Both the position numbers and the translations under genes were made by a program. Source: Chitinophaga agri (lineage in GTDB: Bacteria; Bacteroidota; Bacteroidia; Chitinophagales; Chitinophagaceae). From it: 64,000 nucleotides of DNA. Positions within the stretch are counted from its first letter, which is position 1, and each line of letters opens with the position of its first letter. Shown here one piece after another: positions 17,906 through 26,404 of this stretch. Under the pieces are notes generated by a model, which saw only the letters and a program-made list of their open reading frames with translations, had not been told where the DNA came from and did no database searches. The stretch covers positions 2,046,001-2,110,000 of the forward strand of contig NZ_CP048113.1 in assembly GCF_010093065.1 (NCBI RefSeq), given 5' to 3'.

Positions 17906-18598
17906 CTATCCCGCCCAACTCTCCAGCGCCTTTATCAGATCCTCAATCCCTTCCGTCGCCGGCTTCTCAATCTTCGTCAGGTTCTTTCTTTCCTGCATAG
18001 ACGGCAGCTTCTTATCTATCACATAACAAGGCACTCCATCCTCGAGGTAATCTACCAGTCCCGCAGCGGGATACACCACCAGCGAAGTCCCGATCACCGC
18101 AAATATATCTGCGGATAGCACTACAGCAGCAGCCTCCGAGATCCTGGGTACCGACTCTCCAAACCATACAATATCCGGACGTAACTGTCCGCCGTCAGGC
18201 GCCATGTCACCGATATTAATATCCCAGGTAACCGGGTAACTACGATGCTCATCCAGTACACTGCGCATCTTAAAGATCTCTCCATGCAGGTGCAGCACTT
18301 TCTTCGATCCCGCCCGTTCATGCAGATCATCTATATTCTGTGTGATGATCTCTACATCAAACTTTTCCTGCAAAGCCGCCAGGCCCAGATGTGCCGCATT
18401 TGGCAAGGCCGCCTTCACATCCTGACGACGCATGTTATAAAAATCCAGCACCAGCTGGGGATTCTTCTGCCATCCCTGCGGACTCGCCACTTCATATACA
18501 TTATATCCTTCCCATAGGCCGTCACTGTCGCGGAACGTACGTAATCCACTCTCTGCACTAATACCGGCGCCTGTCAAAACTACCAATCTAGGCTTCAT
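17906..18598 (-). CDS. cobB: Sirtuin-type NAD-dependent protein deacylase, zinc ribbon lost
   Basis: 230 residues. NAD-binding motifs are intact: LTGAGISAESGLRTFR near residue 8-23, TQNIDDLHERAG near 87-98 and the catalytic His in LHLHGE near 106; IGTSLVVYPAAGL closes the Rossmann fold. The Y-x-x-R motif in FYNMRR (about 56-59) is the one that lets class III sirtuins (SIRT5, CobB) remove succinyl and malonyl groups. The protein has only one cysteine, so the four zinc ligands normally found after the catalytic His are absent. Function is removal of lysine acyl groups from cytosolic proteins, with nicotinamide release. Confidence 0.92.
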   Translation of the reverse strand: MKPRLVVLTGAGISAESGLRTFRDSDGLWEGYNVYEVASPQGWQKNPQLVLDFYNMRRQDVKAALPNAAHLGLAALQEKFDVEIITQNIDDLHERAGSKKVLHLHGEIFKMRSVLDEHRSYPVTWDINIGDMAPDGGQLRPDIVWFGESVPRISEAAAVVLSADIFAVIGTSLVVYPAAGLVDYLEDGVPCYVIDKKLPSMQERKNLTKIEKPATEGIEDLIKALESWAG

Positions 18599-18678
18599 TT
18601 GTACAAGACATTTTTGATTTTTAAATATACGGGTTTTAACATTTACCGTAACTTTATCGGATAATTAAATAGCAGCAA

Positions 18679-19530
18679 TTGAAGATTCTAAAGACGCTTA
18701 TGCTGTGCGGCATGCTGTTACTACACCTGAACGCAGACGCACAGACGGACACTACCAACGTCCCCTCTACTGACAGTATGAAGACAAAGGAGGTTCACAC
18801 CTTAACAGCCGCTGATACTACTATCCGTTACCGTATTAACGGTGCCTATCTTGGTAGCATCTGGGGAGACCTGAAATACACTGTTTCCCGCCCTGCACAC
18901 TGGACAGGAAAGGACTTCACCCGACTTGGTATCGTATTGGGCACTGCTGGTGGACTCATGGCAGTTGACTACGAAGTGAAACAGTTCTTCGGACGTAACC
19001 ACACCAATTTCTGGAACAGCGTAACCGGTCAGGTAGAGCCATTTGGTAATGCCTATTCTCCTTACCTGGTGGGCGGTATGTACCTCGCCGGTGTGATTGC
19101 CAAAGACAGGAAACTGGAACATATCTCGCTGATGACTGCGAAGTCCCTGCTGATCTCCACCCTGATCTATACCTTCACCAAATCAGTGGTAAGACGCGGC
19201 CGTCCGACCTACTACGACGATCCTTTTGTATACAATGCACCATTCTCCATGGATAAAAAACATACCTCCTTCCCTTCCGGCCACATGCTGACCGTAACAT
19301 CAGTCGCGACGGCGCTGGCGGAGGCGTATGGAGAAGAACATCCGTGGGTGCCATGGGTGACCTATTCCATCGCCATCATGACGGGTACTACCCGCCTGTA
19401 CCAGGAAAGACACTGGAGCAGCGATGTCTGGCTGGGCGCCTCACTGGGTTATTTTGTGACCAAAGGCATTTACAAACATCACCGTGCATTGGAACGTAAA
19501 AAAGCACTAAAGGCACTGGCTGACTATTAG
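18679..19530 (+). CDS. PAP2-superfamily phosphatase, exported
   Basis: A 283-residue protein with a signal peptide (LMLCGMLLLHLNADAQ) and the three acid-phosphatase/PAP2 motifs: K168-S-V-V-R-R-G-R-P176, PSGH (199-202) and R239-x5-H245-x3-D249. These are the catalytic residues of vanadium-haloperoxidase-fold phosphatases such as lipid A 1-phosphatase, PgpB and undecaprenyl-pyrophosphatase. Moderately hydrophobic helices at about 82-100, 125-142 and 150-168 suggest membrane association. The start is TTG. The substrate, probably a lipid phosphate or pyrophosphate, cannot be told from sequence. Confidence 0.88.
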   Translation: MKILKTLMLCGMLLLHLNADAQTDTTNVPSTDSMKTKEVHTLTAADTTIRYRINGAYLGSIWGDLKYTVSRPAHWTGKDFTRLGIVLGTAGGLMAVDYEVKQFFGRNHTNFWNSVTGQVEPFGNAYSPYLVGGMYLAGVIAKDRKLEHISLMTAKSLLISTLIYTFTKSVVRRGRPTYYDDPFVYNAPFSMDKKHTSFPSGHMLTVTSVATALAEAYGEEHPWVPWVTYSIAIMTGTTRLYQERHWSSDVWLGASLGYFVTKGIYKHHRALERKKALKALADY

Positions 19531-19558
19531 TGTAACTGTATATCGTATAAGAAATGTC

Positions 19559-19589
19559 AAAGCCTGTAGTCGAAAGACTAACAGGCTTT
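19559..19589 (+). terminator. Terminator after the PAP2 gene
   Basis: AAAGCCTGT (19559-19567) pairs with ACAGGCTTT (19581-19589), with inner AGTC/GACT pairing around GAAA; T-rich sequence follows. Confidence 0.75.
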
Positions 19590-19639
19590 GCGCTTTTATG
19601 GATTGTCAGAACAGACCTTTTATAAAATATACCTAACCG

Positions 19640-20617
19640 TTAGACGGCCATCGCCTTCCGTTGTCTTCTGCGTTTCATATATCTGCGCATAAAAATAACC
19701 GCCGCTGCCAGTGCCAGCATACCAGGCCACATACCTACCAGGTCGATCAGGAAGCTCAGGACATTATTCCATCCATCTTTTATAGAAAAGGAGATACGTG
19801 AGAAGAAGCCCGGGCCCTGTGGTGAGGTATTGGCAAACACCTGATAGAACGAAAGGTTAATGGTACTCATCGCCACGTTCTGATCTATGTACTGCAGACG
19901 TGCCTGTGACGCTTCTACTTCTTCGCGGATGCTTTTCAGCTGCTCCTCTACTTCCAGGATGTCCTTCACGGACTTCGCCTGCTTCAGGATTTCCAGATAC
20001 CTTAATTCTACTTCCTTCTTCGCCTTCATGCGGGCTGCCACGTCGATATATTCAGCCGTCTTATCTTCAGCTGATACCGTCTTTACGATGAGTGTCTGCG
20101 CATTGCCGGATATCGCTTCCAGGCAACTATCAAACTTCTCGACCGGCACCTGGATCGCCATGCGCGTTTCCCAGGTAAATTCTGAGCGTTGCTCATTATC
20201 ATCAATAATATCTCCGTGATAACGGGCTACTACTTCTCTTAGTTCCTTACGGGCATTATTGTAATCATTGACAGAATACCGTATTGTACCGGTTTTAATA
20301 ATTTTCCTGGGGATAACCGCTGACTGAGCCAGCGTAGGTGCAGTAAATGCACCCGTATTGTTTGAAGCTTCGGCGGCCGTTACGTCATCTGCCGGGTGAT
20401 GTATCGCTTCCTGTTCGTTATAACTATCCGGTGCCGACGCCCCATCAGTGAAGTTGTCTGGTGCTTTCAACTCCATCGCTTTATAGCTATTTCTATAAGC
20501 TGGATCAGCCGCTGCAGGTCCGGCTTTATGCCCGCACGCTGACAGCAAGCTAAAGCTACATACTAAAACAGATACAGGGATAGGGGTATTCTTTAAAATG
20601 AAACATCTTCCTGTCAT
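19640..20617 (-). CDS. DUF4349 lipoprotein
   Basis: A 325-residue exported lipoprotein. The start at MTGRCFILKN is preferred over an ATG 21 codons upstream because it places the lipobox LLSAC normally. The core is DUF4349: IIKTGTIRYSVNDYNNARKELREVVARYHG..., then a long coiled coil (about residues 205-260, KKEVELRYLEILKQAKSVKDI...), and a C-terminal transmembrane helix with a Lys/Arg-rich end (MLALAAAVIFMRRYMKRRRQRK). Lipid at one end and a helix at the other suggest it bridges or stays close to one membrane. The function of the family is unknown. Confidence 0.85.
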   Translation of the reverse strand: MTGRCFILKNTPIPVSVLVCSFSLLSACGHKAGPAAADPAYRNSYKAMELKAPDNFTDGASAPDSYNEQEAIHHPADDVTAAEASNNTGAFTAPTLAQSAVIPRKIIKTGTIRYSVNDYNNARKELREVVARYHGDIIDDNEQRSEFTWETRMAIQVPVEKFDSCLEAISGNAQTLIVKTVSAEDKTAEYIDVAARMKAKKEVELRYLEILKQAKSVKDILEVEEQLKSIREEVEASQARLQYIDQNVAMSTINLSFYQVFANTSPQGPGFFSRISFSIKDGWNNVLSFLIDLVGMWPGMLALAAAVIFMRRYMKRRRQRKAMAV

Positions 20618-20683
20618 AGGACAATATTTAGTGATAAATAATGCTATAACAGGAAGATGCAGTAAAATGGATAATTCCACAAA

Positions 20684-21097
20684 TTATTTCTTCATATCAC
20701 CCATTTCAAGAATGGTGTTGAATTCATCCTCAGTAACGGCGCAAACGGACAGGCGGCCCTGACGGATCAGCGAAAGGTTTTCCAGTCTCTTTTCGGCTTT
20801 CATCTGCGCCAGTGTTACCGGCGTTTTGAAAGGCTTCACAGGCTGCAGGTCTACCACTACCCAGTTCGGATCAGGCGTGGTGGGATCCTGATAGTGTTCC
20901 TTCGCTACCTTGGCGATGCCAACTACGGCCAGACCTTCATTACTGTGATAGAACAATACCTGATCTCCTTTTTGCATACCTTTCAGGTTATTACGTGCCT
21001 GATAGTTACGCACGCCATCCCAGAAGGTTTTTCCGTCTTTTACGAACTGGTCCCAAGAGTACTTGAATGGTTCTGATTTAACTAACCAGTAGTTCAT
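20684..21097 (-). CDS. EVE-domain protein
   Basis: A 137-residue cytosolic protein consisting of one EVE domain, related to thymocyte nuclear protein 1 and the PUA/YTH fold: MNYWLVKSEPFKYSWDQF at the start, DGVRNYQARNNLKGMQKGDQVLFYHS in the middle and VGIAKVAKEHYQDPT later. EVE domains bind modified bases in DNA or RNA. It is complete and alone, not fused to a nuclease. The gene lies between the DUF4349 and LutA-like genes on the same strand. Confidence 0.9.
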   Translation of the reverse strand: MNYWLVKSEPFKYSWDQFVKDGKTFWDGVRNYQARNNLKGMQKGDQVLFYHSNEGLAVVGIAKVAKEHYQDPTTPDPNWVVVDLQPVKPFKTPVTLAQMKAEKRLENLSLIRQGRLSVCAVTEDEFNTILEMGDMKK

Positions 21098-21121
21098 TAT
21101 CTGATGATTTAAAATTGCTGT

Positions 21122-21841
21122 TTACCAGCCGCTGGCCAGTACATCAGCGATATGCATAGTTTTAATATTCAGGTCATGCTTACGGATGTAACCATCCAGG
21201 TGCATCAGGCAGGAAAGATCTGTCGAAATGAGGTAGTCGGCCCCACTGGCTACAGCGTTGTTCACTTTCTGTTCGCCCATACCGATAGAGATAGGTTCAA
21301 ATTTCACAGAAAAGGTACCACCAAAACCACAGCAGGTTTCAGACTCATTCATTTCTTTCAGTTCAAGTCCTTTTACTTTGGACAACAGCTTACGCGGTCC
21401 TTCTTTGATACCGCATTCGCGCAGGGCGCCGCAGGCATCATGGTAAGTCCCTACTCCGTTGAGTGTGGCACCGAGATCTGTTACATGAAGGACGTCTGTC
21501 AGGAACTCTGTGAATTCATAGAGGTTCTTACGCAGCATCTTTACCTCATTGTGTGCAGCGGAATTGTCAAACAGTTTGCTGTAGTAATTACGCACAAAAC
21601 CTGTACAGGAACCGCTTGGTGCTACGATATAATCAGTAGTATGGAAATCCTTTACAAACTTAGTGGCAACGGCACGGGCTTCATCCCAGTAACCGGCATT
21701 GAAGGCCGGTTGTCCGCAGCAGGTCTGATTGGGATTATAATTAACGTTACATCCCAGTTTTTCCAGTACTTTCACCATATTGAAGCCTGTTTCCGGGAAC
21801 AGCTGATCAACGAAGCATGGAATAAAAAGCTGTACGTTCAT
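21122..21841 (-). CDS. LutA/YkgE-type iron-sulfur oxidoreductase subunit
   Basis: 239 residues with two CCG domains: NQTCCGQPAFNAG near residue 38-50 and SETCCGFGGTFSV near 165-180, the cysteine-rich signature shared by LutA, GlpC and HdrB, which bind an iron-sulfur cluster. LutA works with LutB and LutC to oxidise L-lactate to pyruvate. No lutB or lutC gene is beside it, so the partner genes must be elsewhere or it serves another reaction. The downstream EVE gene is 24 bases away. Confidence 0.85.
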   Translation of the reverse strand: MNVQLFIPCFVDQLFPETGFNMVKVLEKLGCNVNYNPNQTCCGQPAFNAGYWDEARAVATKFVKDFHTTDYIVAPSGSCTGFVRNYYSKLFDNSAAHNEVKMLRKNLYEFTEFLTDVLHVTDLGATLNGVGTYHDACGALRECGIKEGPRKLLSKVKGLELKEMNESETCCGFGGTFSVKFEPISIGMGEQKVNNAVASGADYLISTDLSCLMHLDGYIRKHDLNIKTMHIADVLASGW

Positions 21842-21961
21842 TGAGTTAGTTCTTTAAATAAAAGCCGCAGGCCAGCTGCTGGCTACAGGAATAGAAATAT
21901 ACCGGCTGAAACGGTATCAACAATGAACATCACATGGAGCAATAATGGGGCTATAGCTGTT

Positions 21962-22453
21962 TTACAGTTGACGCATCATGGAGATCATTTTCAGCGCCGT
22001 GATGGCAGCTTCCTCCCCTTTATGGCCATGTATGCCCCCCAGTCTTTCCTCGGCCTGCTGCATGTTATCGACAGTCAGTACGCCAAAGATAACAGGAACA
22101 GGCAATTCAATGTTTAACTGCATCAGACCTTCTGTAACACCTTTACATACATAGTCAAAATGCGGCGTTTCGCCTCTGATCACGCATCCGAACGCAATAA
22201 TAGCGCCAGGTTGTTTATGCGTGCCTTTTGTACGTTCCCAGTATTGTTTGCAGGCGAATGGCAATTCAAATGCGCCTGGTACGATCACCTTAGAGATCTT
22301 TGATACGTTGTATTCGGCCAGCGATTTTTCACAGCCGGCTACCAGTTCGTTAATGACCGTATCATTCCATTCGGTATACACTATAACAACACTGGCATCC
22401 TCTGAATGGAGAATGCCAGCATCGTTCAATAAACTTTGATTATGTATTGACAT
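21962..22453 (-). CDS. ribH: 6,7-dimethyl-8-ribityllumazine synthase
   Basis: 163 residues; penultimate step of riboflavin synthesis, joining 5-amino-6-ribitylamino-uracil with dihydroxybutanone phosphate. The family motifs are VIVYTEWNDTVINEL (substrate ring stacking region, about 22-36), VPGAFELPFAC (about 58-68), FGCVIRGETPHFDYVC with the catalytic His near residue 95, and PVIFGVLTVDN followed by the GxKG segment HGHKGEEAA. It lies 14 bases downstream of the YfgM-like gene and no other rib genes are near. I see no FMN riboswitch. Confidence 0.95.
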   Translation of the reverse strand: MSIHNQSLLNDAGILHSEDASVVIVYTEWNDTVINELVAGCEKSLAEYNVSKISKVIVPGAFELPFACKQYWERTKGTHKQPGAIIAFGCVIRGETPHFDYVCKGVTEGLMQLNIELPVPVIFGVLTVDNMQQAEERLGGIHGHKGEEAAITALKMISMMRQL

Positions 22454-22467
22454 GATCTGAATTAATA

Positions 22468-23175
22468 TCAGTTATTGCTCACTTCACCGAGGCGCGCCAG
22501 GTATTTATCCATTTCACGGCCTTCAGTTGTCTGAGGATATTTGTCGCGGATCTGTTTGTACAGACTGATTGCTTCAGCAGGTTTATTTGCTTTTTCCAGG
22601 GCCATACCTGCACGGAACAGGTAAGTTGGAGCCGTCAGTTCGTTGTCGCTGTGCGCACCCGCTTTTTTATAAAATTCGATACCCTTTTCGGTATTGCCCA
22701 GTTCCATGTAAGCGTCACCGGTCAAACCGTAAGCCATTGCCTGTACGATCTGGTCGCCACCGTTGAAAGCTGTCAGCTGATCAATTCCTTTCTGGAATTC
22801 GCCCAGTTTCACGTAGCTCACACCAGCGTAATATTTTGCTAACTGACCTGTTTTGGTGCTACCGTATTTATCGATCACCTGCAGAAATCCTTCATAGTTA
22901 CCGTCACCGTTCAGCGCCAGGCGGAAAGAATCTCTTTCGAAATACTGTTGTGCATGGAAGATCATGTTCTGCGCCTTCACTTCGTTAGGACCTTTGATGA
23001 ACTTGCTGTAGGCAAAAGTACCGCCAACTACTACCACTACTACGAGCAGGGCTATGATGATGCTGTTTTTATTCTTGTTGAAGAAGTCTTCCGCCTTGTG
23101 GAGTGAGTCTTCCAGTTGGAATTCCTTAGAAACAGGAGTATTTTCAGCTGCGGTCTTATTTGTTGTTTCGGTCAT
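22468..23175 (-). CDS. YfgM-like membrane-anchored TPR protein
   Basis: A 235-residue protein with a short cytosolic N-terminus, one transmembrane helix near residues 37-58 (SIIIALLVVVVVVGGTFAYS), and a C-terminal periplasmic TPR region (YYAGVSYVKLGEFQKGIDQL, GLTGDAYMELGNTEKGIEFY, LFRAGMALEKANKPAEAISLY). This is the YfgM/TPR_21 layout; in E. coli YfgM is a chaperone linked to the Sec translocon. The gene is immediately upstream of ribH, and a TATATTTG box lies 67 bases before its start. Confidence 0.85.
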   Translation of the reverse strand: MTETTNKTAAENTPVSKEFQLEDSLHKAEDFFNKNKNSIIIALLVVVVVVGGTFAYSKFIKGPNEVKAQNMIFHAQQYFERDSFRLALNGDGNYEGFLQVIDKYGSTKTGQLAKYYAGVSYVKLGEFQKGIDQLTAFNGGDQIVQAMAYGLTGDAYMELGNTEKGIEFYKKAGAHSDNELTAPTYLFRAGMALEKANKPAEAISLYKQIRDKYPQTTEGREMDKYLARLGEVSNN

Positions 23176-23241
23176 TGTAATTGTGGTCGTTAAATTGTTA
23201 TTTCTTTATTACGGTACAGGTTAGGCTGTTGTAAATTCCCG

Positions 23242-23249
23242 CAAATATA
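23242..23249 (-). promoter_or_regulatory. -7 box of the YfgM-like gene
   Basis: TATATTTG on the reverse strand, a perfect TAnnTTTG match. It overlaps the T-tract side of the pdhA terminator, so termination of one transcript and initiation of the next are packed together. Confidence 0.5.
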
Positions 23250-23301
23250 AAAAAGGTTAGCGAATCTACCCGTTATATTAAAACGGCCGGGATCGCTAAC
23301 C
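23250..23301 (-). terminator. Terminator of pdhA
   Basis: On the reverse strand GGTTAGCGA (23301-23293) pairs with TCGCTAACC (23263-23255), with an inner CCGTT/AACGG pairing, and is followed by a run of T (23254-23249). Confidence 0.75.
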
Positions 23302-23314
23302 TTCACTATATTAT

Positions 23315-24325
23315 TTAGTCAACAATGAACGGGTAATCATCCTGAACATAAACGTCTTTCAGCAGTTCATCATCTGCGGGCCATGGAGACTCTTCAGCGA
23401 ACTGTACGCAATGTTCAACTTCCTGTTTTACCTTCTCATTGATAGCTTCGATTTCAGCATCCGTAGCCCATTTGTTCTTTTGGATAGTAGCCAGTACCTG
23501 GTTGATAGGATCTTTATCTTTATACTCTTCTACTTCCTCTTTAGTACGGTATTTAGCAGGGTCACTCATAGAGTGGCCACGGTAACGGTAAGTCTTGATC
23601 TCCAGTAAAGAAGGACCTTCACCGGCACGAGCGCGTTTTACAGCTCTCTCGATACCTTCGTGCACCGTTTCACAGCTCATCCCATCGATAGTAGCACTAG
23701 GCATATCGTAGGCATTCGCTAACTTATAGATATCCAGCACGTTAGAAGTACGTTCTACCGAAGTACCCATCGCGTACATGTTATTTTCGCAAATGAAAAT
23801 TACAGGCAGTTTCCACAGCATAGCCATATTAAATGTCTCATGCAGCATACCCTGACGGGCAGCACCATCACCGAAGAAGCAAAGTGCTACGTTATCTGTA
23901 CCCTTATATTGCTCTGCGAATGCCAGGCCTGCACCAGTACCGATCTGCGCACCTACGATACCATGACCGCCGAAGAAACCTTTATCAGGAGCAAAGAAGT
24001 GCATACTACCACCTTTACCTTTGGAACAACCTGTTGCCTTACCATACAGCTCAGCCATACATTCGTCAGCAGTCATTCCTTTCGCGATCGCCAAAGCGTG
24101 GTCACGATAAGCAGTGATGAACTTATCATCCGGTTTAGTTGCTGTCATTGCACCTGCAGCAATTGCTTCCTGTCCTATATACAGGTGGCAAAAACCACGA
24201 ATCTTCTGCATCCCATACAATTGGCCGGCTTTTTCTTCAAAGCGGCGCAGCAAGAGCATCAATTCATACCAGTACAAATATGTCTCTTTGGTGAATTTCG
24301 TCTTTACGTCTGTTTTTGTAGCCAC
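23315..24325 (-). CDS. pdhA: Pyruvate dehydrogenase E1 component, alpha subunit
   Basis: 336 residues. Together with the beta subunit it decarboxylates pyruvate with thiamine pyrophosphate and feeds acetyl groups to E2. Motifs: RRFEEKAGQLYGMQKIRGFCHLYIGQEA near the N-terminus, the TPP-binding stretch GDGAARQGMLHETFNMA (about 152-168) and the YRYRGHSMSDPAKYRTKEE loop with the conserved phospho-site serine region (about 250-270). The beta and E2 genes are not adjacent. A TATATTTG box is just upstream of the start. Confidence 0.95.
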   Translation of the reverse strand: MATKTDVKTKFTKETYLYWYELMLLLRRFEEKAGQLYGMQKIRGFCHLYIGQEAIAAGAMTATKPDDKFITAYRDHALAIAKGMTADECMAELYGKATGCSKGKGGSMHFFAPDKGFFGGHGIVGAQIGTGAGLAFAEQYKGTDNVALCFFGDGAARQGMLHETFNMAMLWKLPVIFICENNMYAMGTSVERTSNVLDIYKLANAYDMPSATIDGMSCETVHEGIERAVKRARAGEGPSLLEIKTYRYRGHSMSDPAKYRTKEEVEEYKDKDPINQVLATIQKNKWATDAEIEAINEKVKQEVEHCVQFAEESPWPADDELLKDVYVQDDYPFIVD

Positions 24326-24343
24326 TGTTTCTTAATTTGTCCG

Positions 24344-24351
24344 CAAATATA
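24344..24351 (-). promoter_or_regulatory. -7 box of pdhA
   Basis: TATATTTG on the reverse strand, 19 bases before the pdhA ATG, which implies a leader of only about a dozen bases. Confidence 0.5.
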
Positions 24352-24497
24352 ACAGGAAAATCCTAAAAACTAAATACTTTGCAACTTTGCAGAAAAGTAC
24401 TGCCGGGAAACAGCCTTTTATGAGGCCCTGATTTCCAGTCCAGCGCGGATTACAATAATTTTATTTTTAATTCATAACTGATAATCAGAAGGTTATT

Positions 24498-25580
24498 TTG
24501 CTATCGCTTAGAAAGATATCTCTCGTCCAATTTAAAAATTACGCAGGAAAAAGTTTCAGCTTTGACAAACGCATCATCGGTATTACCGGGCGTAACGGCT
24601 CTGGCAAGACCAATCTGCTGGATGCTATATATTATATATGCTTCACCAAAAGCTACTTCACCAGCAGCGAGGCACAGAACACCCAGTACCAGACCAGCGG
24701 CTTCCGCCTGGAAGGCGTGATGGAGCGGGAAGGCAATGAAGGAAAGATCGTCTGCACACTCAAGGAAGGCAAAAAAGAAATTGCCCTCAATGAGGAGTAC
24801 TACGAGCGCTTTTCTCAGCATATCGGTAAATATCCAGCGGTGATGATCGCTCCCGATGATGCCGAAATTATCCTGGGGGGTAGTGAAGAACGCCGTAAAT
24901 GGCTCGATGCATTACTTTGCCAGCTGCACCCCGGTTATCTCGAACACCTCATCACCTATCAGAAAATACTCGCACAGAAGAATAGTCTGCTCAAGTCAAT
25001 GAATGGACAGGGCGGCAGTCAGGATGCTCTGCTGGACATCTTTGACGAGCAACTGGTACACCATGGTACACCCGTCTTTGAATGGCGACGTGCATTCCTC
25101 CCTGGTTTTATCCGCCAGGTACAACAGTTATACGATTATCTCGCAGGTAAACACGAAACTGTCAATATTCAATACCTGTCAGGGCTGCACGATCAGTCGT
25201 TCACCGCCCTCCTTGCTGCTAACCGTTATAAGGACATGCAACTGCAACGCACCTCCGGCGGTATTCATAAAGATGACCTTCAGTTCCTGCTGGATGATCA
25301 TCCTATGAAAACCAGCGCCTCACAGGGGCAACGGAAGAGTTTCCTATTCGCGCTCAAACTCGCACAGTTCGAAGTCATTAAAGAACATAAGAAATTTGCT
25401 CCTATCCTGCTACTGGATGACGTTTTCGAAAAACTTGACCAGGAACGGGTGACCCGGCTGATCAACCTTGTGAGCAGTCCGGTATACGGACAGGTCTTCA
25501 TCACCGACACCCATGCTGCCAGAATATTAACCGCATTCAAAGAAAATGCAGATAACTTTCAATTAGTCGAGATGCAATAA
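24498..25580 (+). CDS. recF: DNA replication and repair protein RecF
   Basis: 360 residues; an SMC-like ATPase that helps load RecA at gaps through RecOR. Motifs: N-terminal LRKISLVQFKNYAG, Walker A GRNGSGKTN (about residues 31-39), ABC signature SASQGQRKSFLFALKLAQF near 272-290 and Walker B ILLLDDVFEKLDQER near 302-316. The start is TTG, because homologous proteins start at this point and no ATG is close. The DUF721 (DciA-like) gene follows by 24 bases, a conserved neighbour pair in this phylum. Confidence 0.96.
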   Translation: MLSLRKISLVQFKNYAGKSFSFDKRIIGITGRNGSGKTNLLDAIYYICFTKSYFTSSEAQNTQYQTSGFRLEGVMEREGNEGKIVCTLKEGKKEIALNEEYYERFSQHIGKYPAVMIAPDDAEIILGGSEERRKWLDALLCQLHPGYLEHLITYQKILAQKNSLLKSMNGQGGSQDALLDIFDEQLVHHGTPVFEWRRAFLPGFIRQVQQLYDYLAGKHETVNIQYLSGLHDQSFTALLAANRYKDMQLQRTSGGIHKDDLQFLLDDHPMKTSASQGQRKSFLFALKLAQFEVIKEHKKFAPILLLDDVFEKLDQERVTRLINLVSSPVYGQVFITDTHAARILTAFKENADNFQLVEMQ

Positions 25581-25592
25581 GGATGAAATACG

Positions 25593-25600
25593 TATCTTTG
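25593..25600 (+). promoter_or_regulatory. -7 box before the DUF721 gene
   Basis: TATCTTTG ends four bases before the DUF721 ATG. If used, transcription would begin at or next to the start codon, giving a leaderless or near-leaderless message. Confidence 0.4.
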
Positions 25601-25604
25601 CGGA

Positions 25605-25892
25605 ATGCGCTACGGAATTACATCAATGGAGGATGCACTGAAAGATTTTATGTCGAAAAGCCGTCTCAAACCGAGGCTGACTGAAGTACGCATACAGGAA
25701 AACTGGGAGCAGCTGATGGGCAGAACGATCTCCCGTTATACAGAGAATTTACAGCTGATAGATGGCAGACTGCACATCGCTACAACCGTTGCTCCCCTCA
25801 AACAGGAACTCAGCTATTCAAAAGACCGTATTATCAAACTGGTGAATGAAATGCTGGGAGAACCGGTAGTAAGGGAAGTTATCGTAAGATAA
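25605..25892 (+). CDS. DUF721 protein (DciA-like)
   Basis: A 95-residue basic protein: MEDALKDFMSKSRLKPRLTEVRIQENWEQLMGRTISRYTENLQLIDGRLHIATTVAPLKQELSYSK, reported here only for the conserved pattern W-x-x-L-M-G-x-x-I-x-x-x-T and the later L-x-I-x-x-x-x-x-x-L-x-x-E-L. Members of this family include DciA, which loads the replicative helicase in bacteria without DnaC. Its place beside recF supports a replication role. Met8 is an alternative start. A terminator follows 25 bases after the stop. Confidence 0.85.
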   Translation: MRYGITSMEDALKDFMSKSRLKPRLTEVRIQENWEQLMGRTISRYTENLQLIDGRLHIATTVAPLKQELSYSKDRIIKLVNEMLGEPVVREVIVR

Positions 25893-25916
25893 TTTTTACC
25901 TCTTTATACAATGCTG

Positions 25917-25944
25917 GGGCGTATCAATATGATACGCCCTTTTT
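25917..25944 (+). terminator. Terminator of recF-DUF721
   Basis: GGGCGTATC (25917-25925) and GATACGCCC (25931-25939) form a 9-bp stem around AATAT, followed by five T. Confidence 0.9.
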
Positions 25945-26404
25945 GTTTGGCCCTTACATAGTGAGCTCCATCACCAGCTATACTGTTCCCGGGTAGCATC
26001 CTTTCTACTACCAGATCTTACCATTATACCCTTATTACACCCTAATCCCTCCCTTGACCTACGGACAAATACACGGGTATTGATGCTTTATAATAAGGAT
26101 GCCAGACCATAGCAGAGTACTAATCAGCACTTTAAGCACCAAATAAAGGAAGCCCCCCTATAACGCACGTATTACCAGTAAATTACAGGAACACTCAGGT
26201 GAATACTGCCGGTTCTGCACCAGAAGACGTTCCCACTATGCAATTACTTAAACTGCCCTAACCTCCTGCCCTGCCCGCTGCCGCGAACTACTACTCATAA
26301 AATCGGGTATTTATACTCTTTTCAGATATACCGCAAGCCGATAATTTTGCTCTCACCATTCCACCACACAAGTATTTCTTTTTTAACCCCAAACATTTTA
26401 CATC
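25945..26404. other. Gene-free stretch before the protease
   Basis: About 460 bases with stops in all frames and no recognisable RNA or repeat. It probably carries the promoter of the protease gene; I cannot point to it. Confidence 0.5.

Noticed and set aside
22454..22467. FMN riboswitch upstream of ribH
   Set aside because: Only 14 bases separate ribH from the upstream gene; there is no room and no FMN-element motif.
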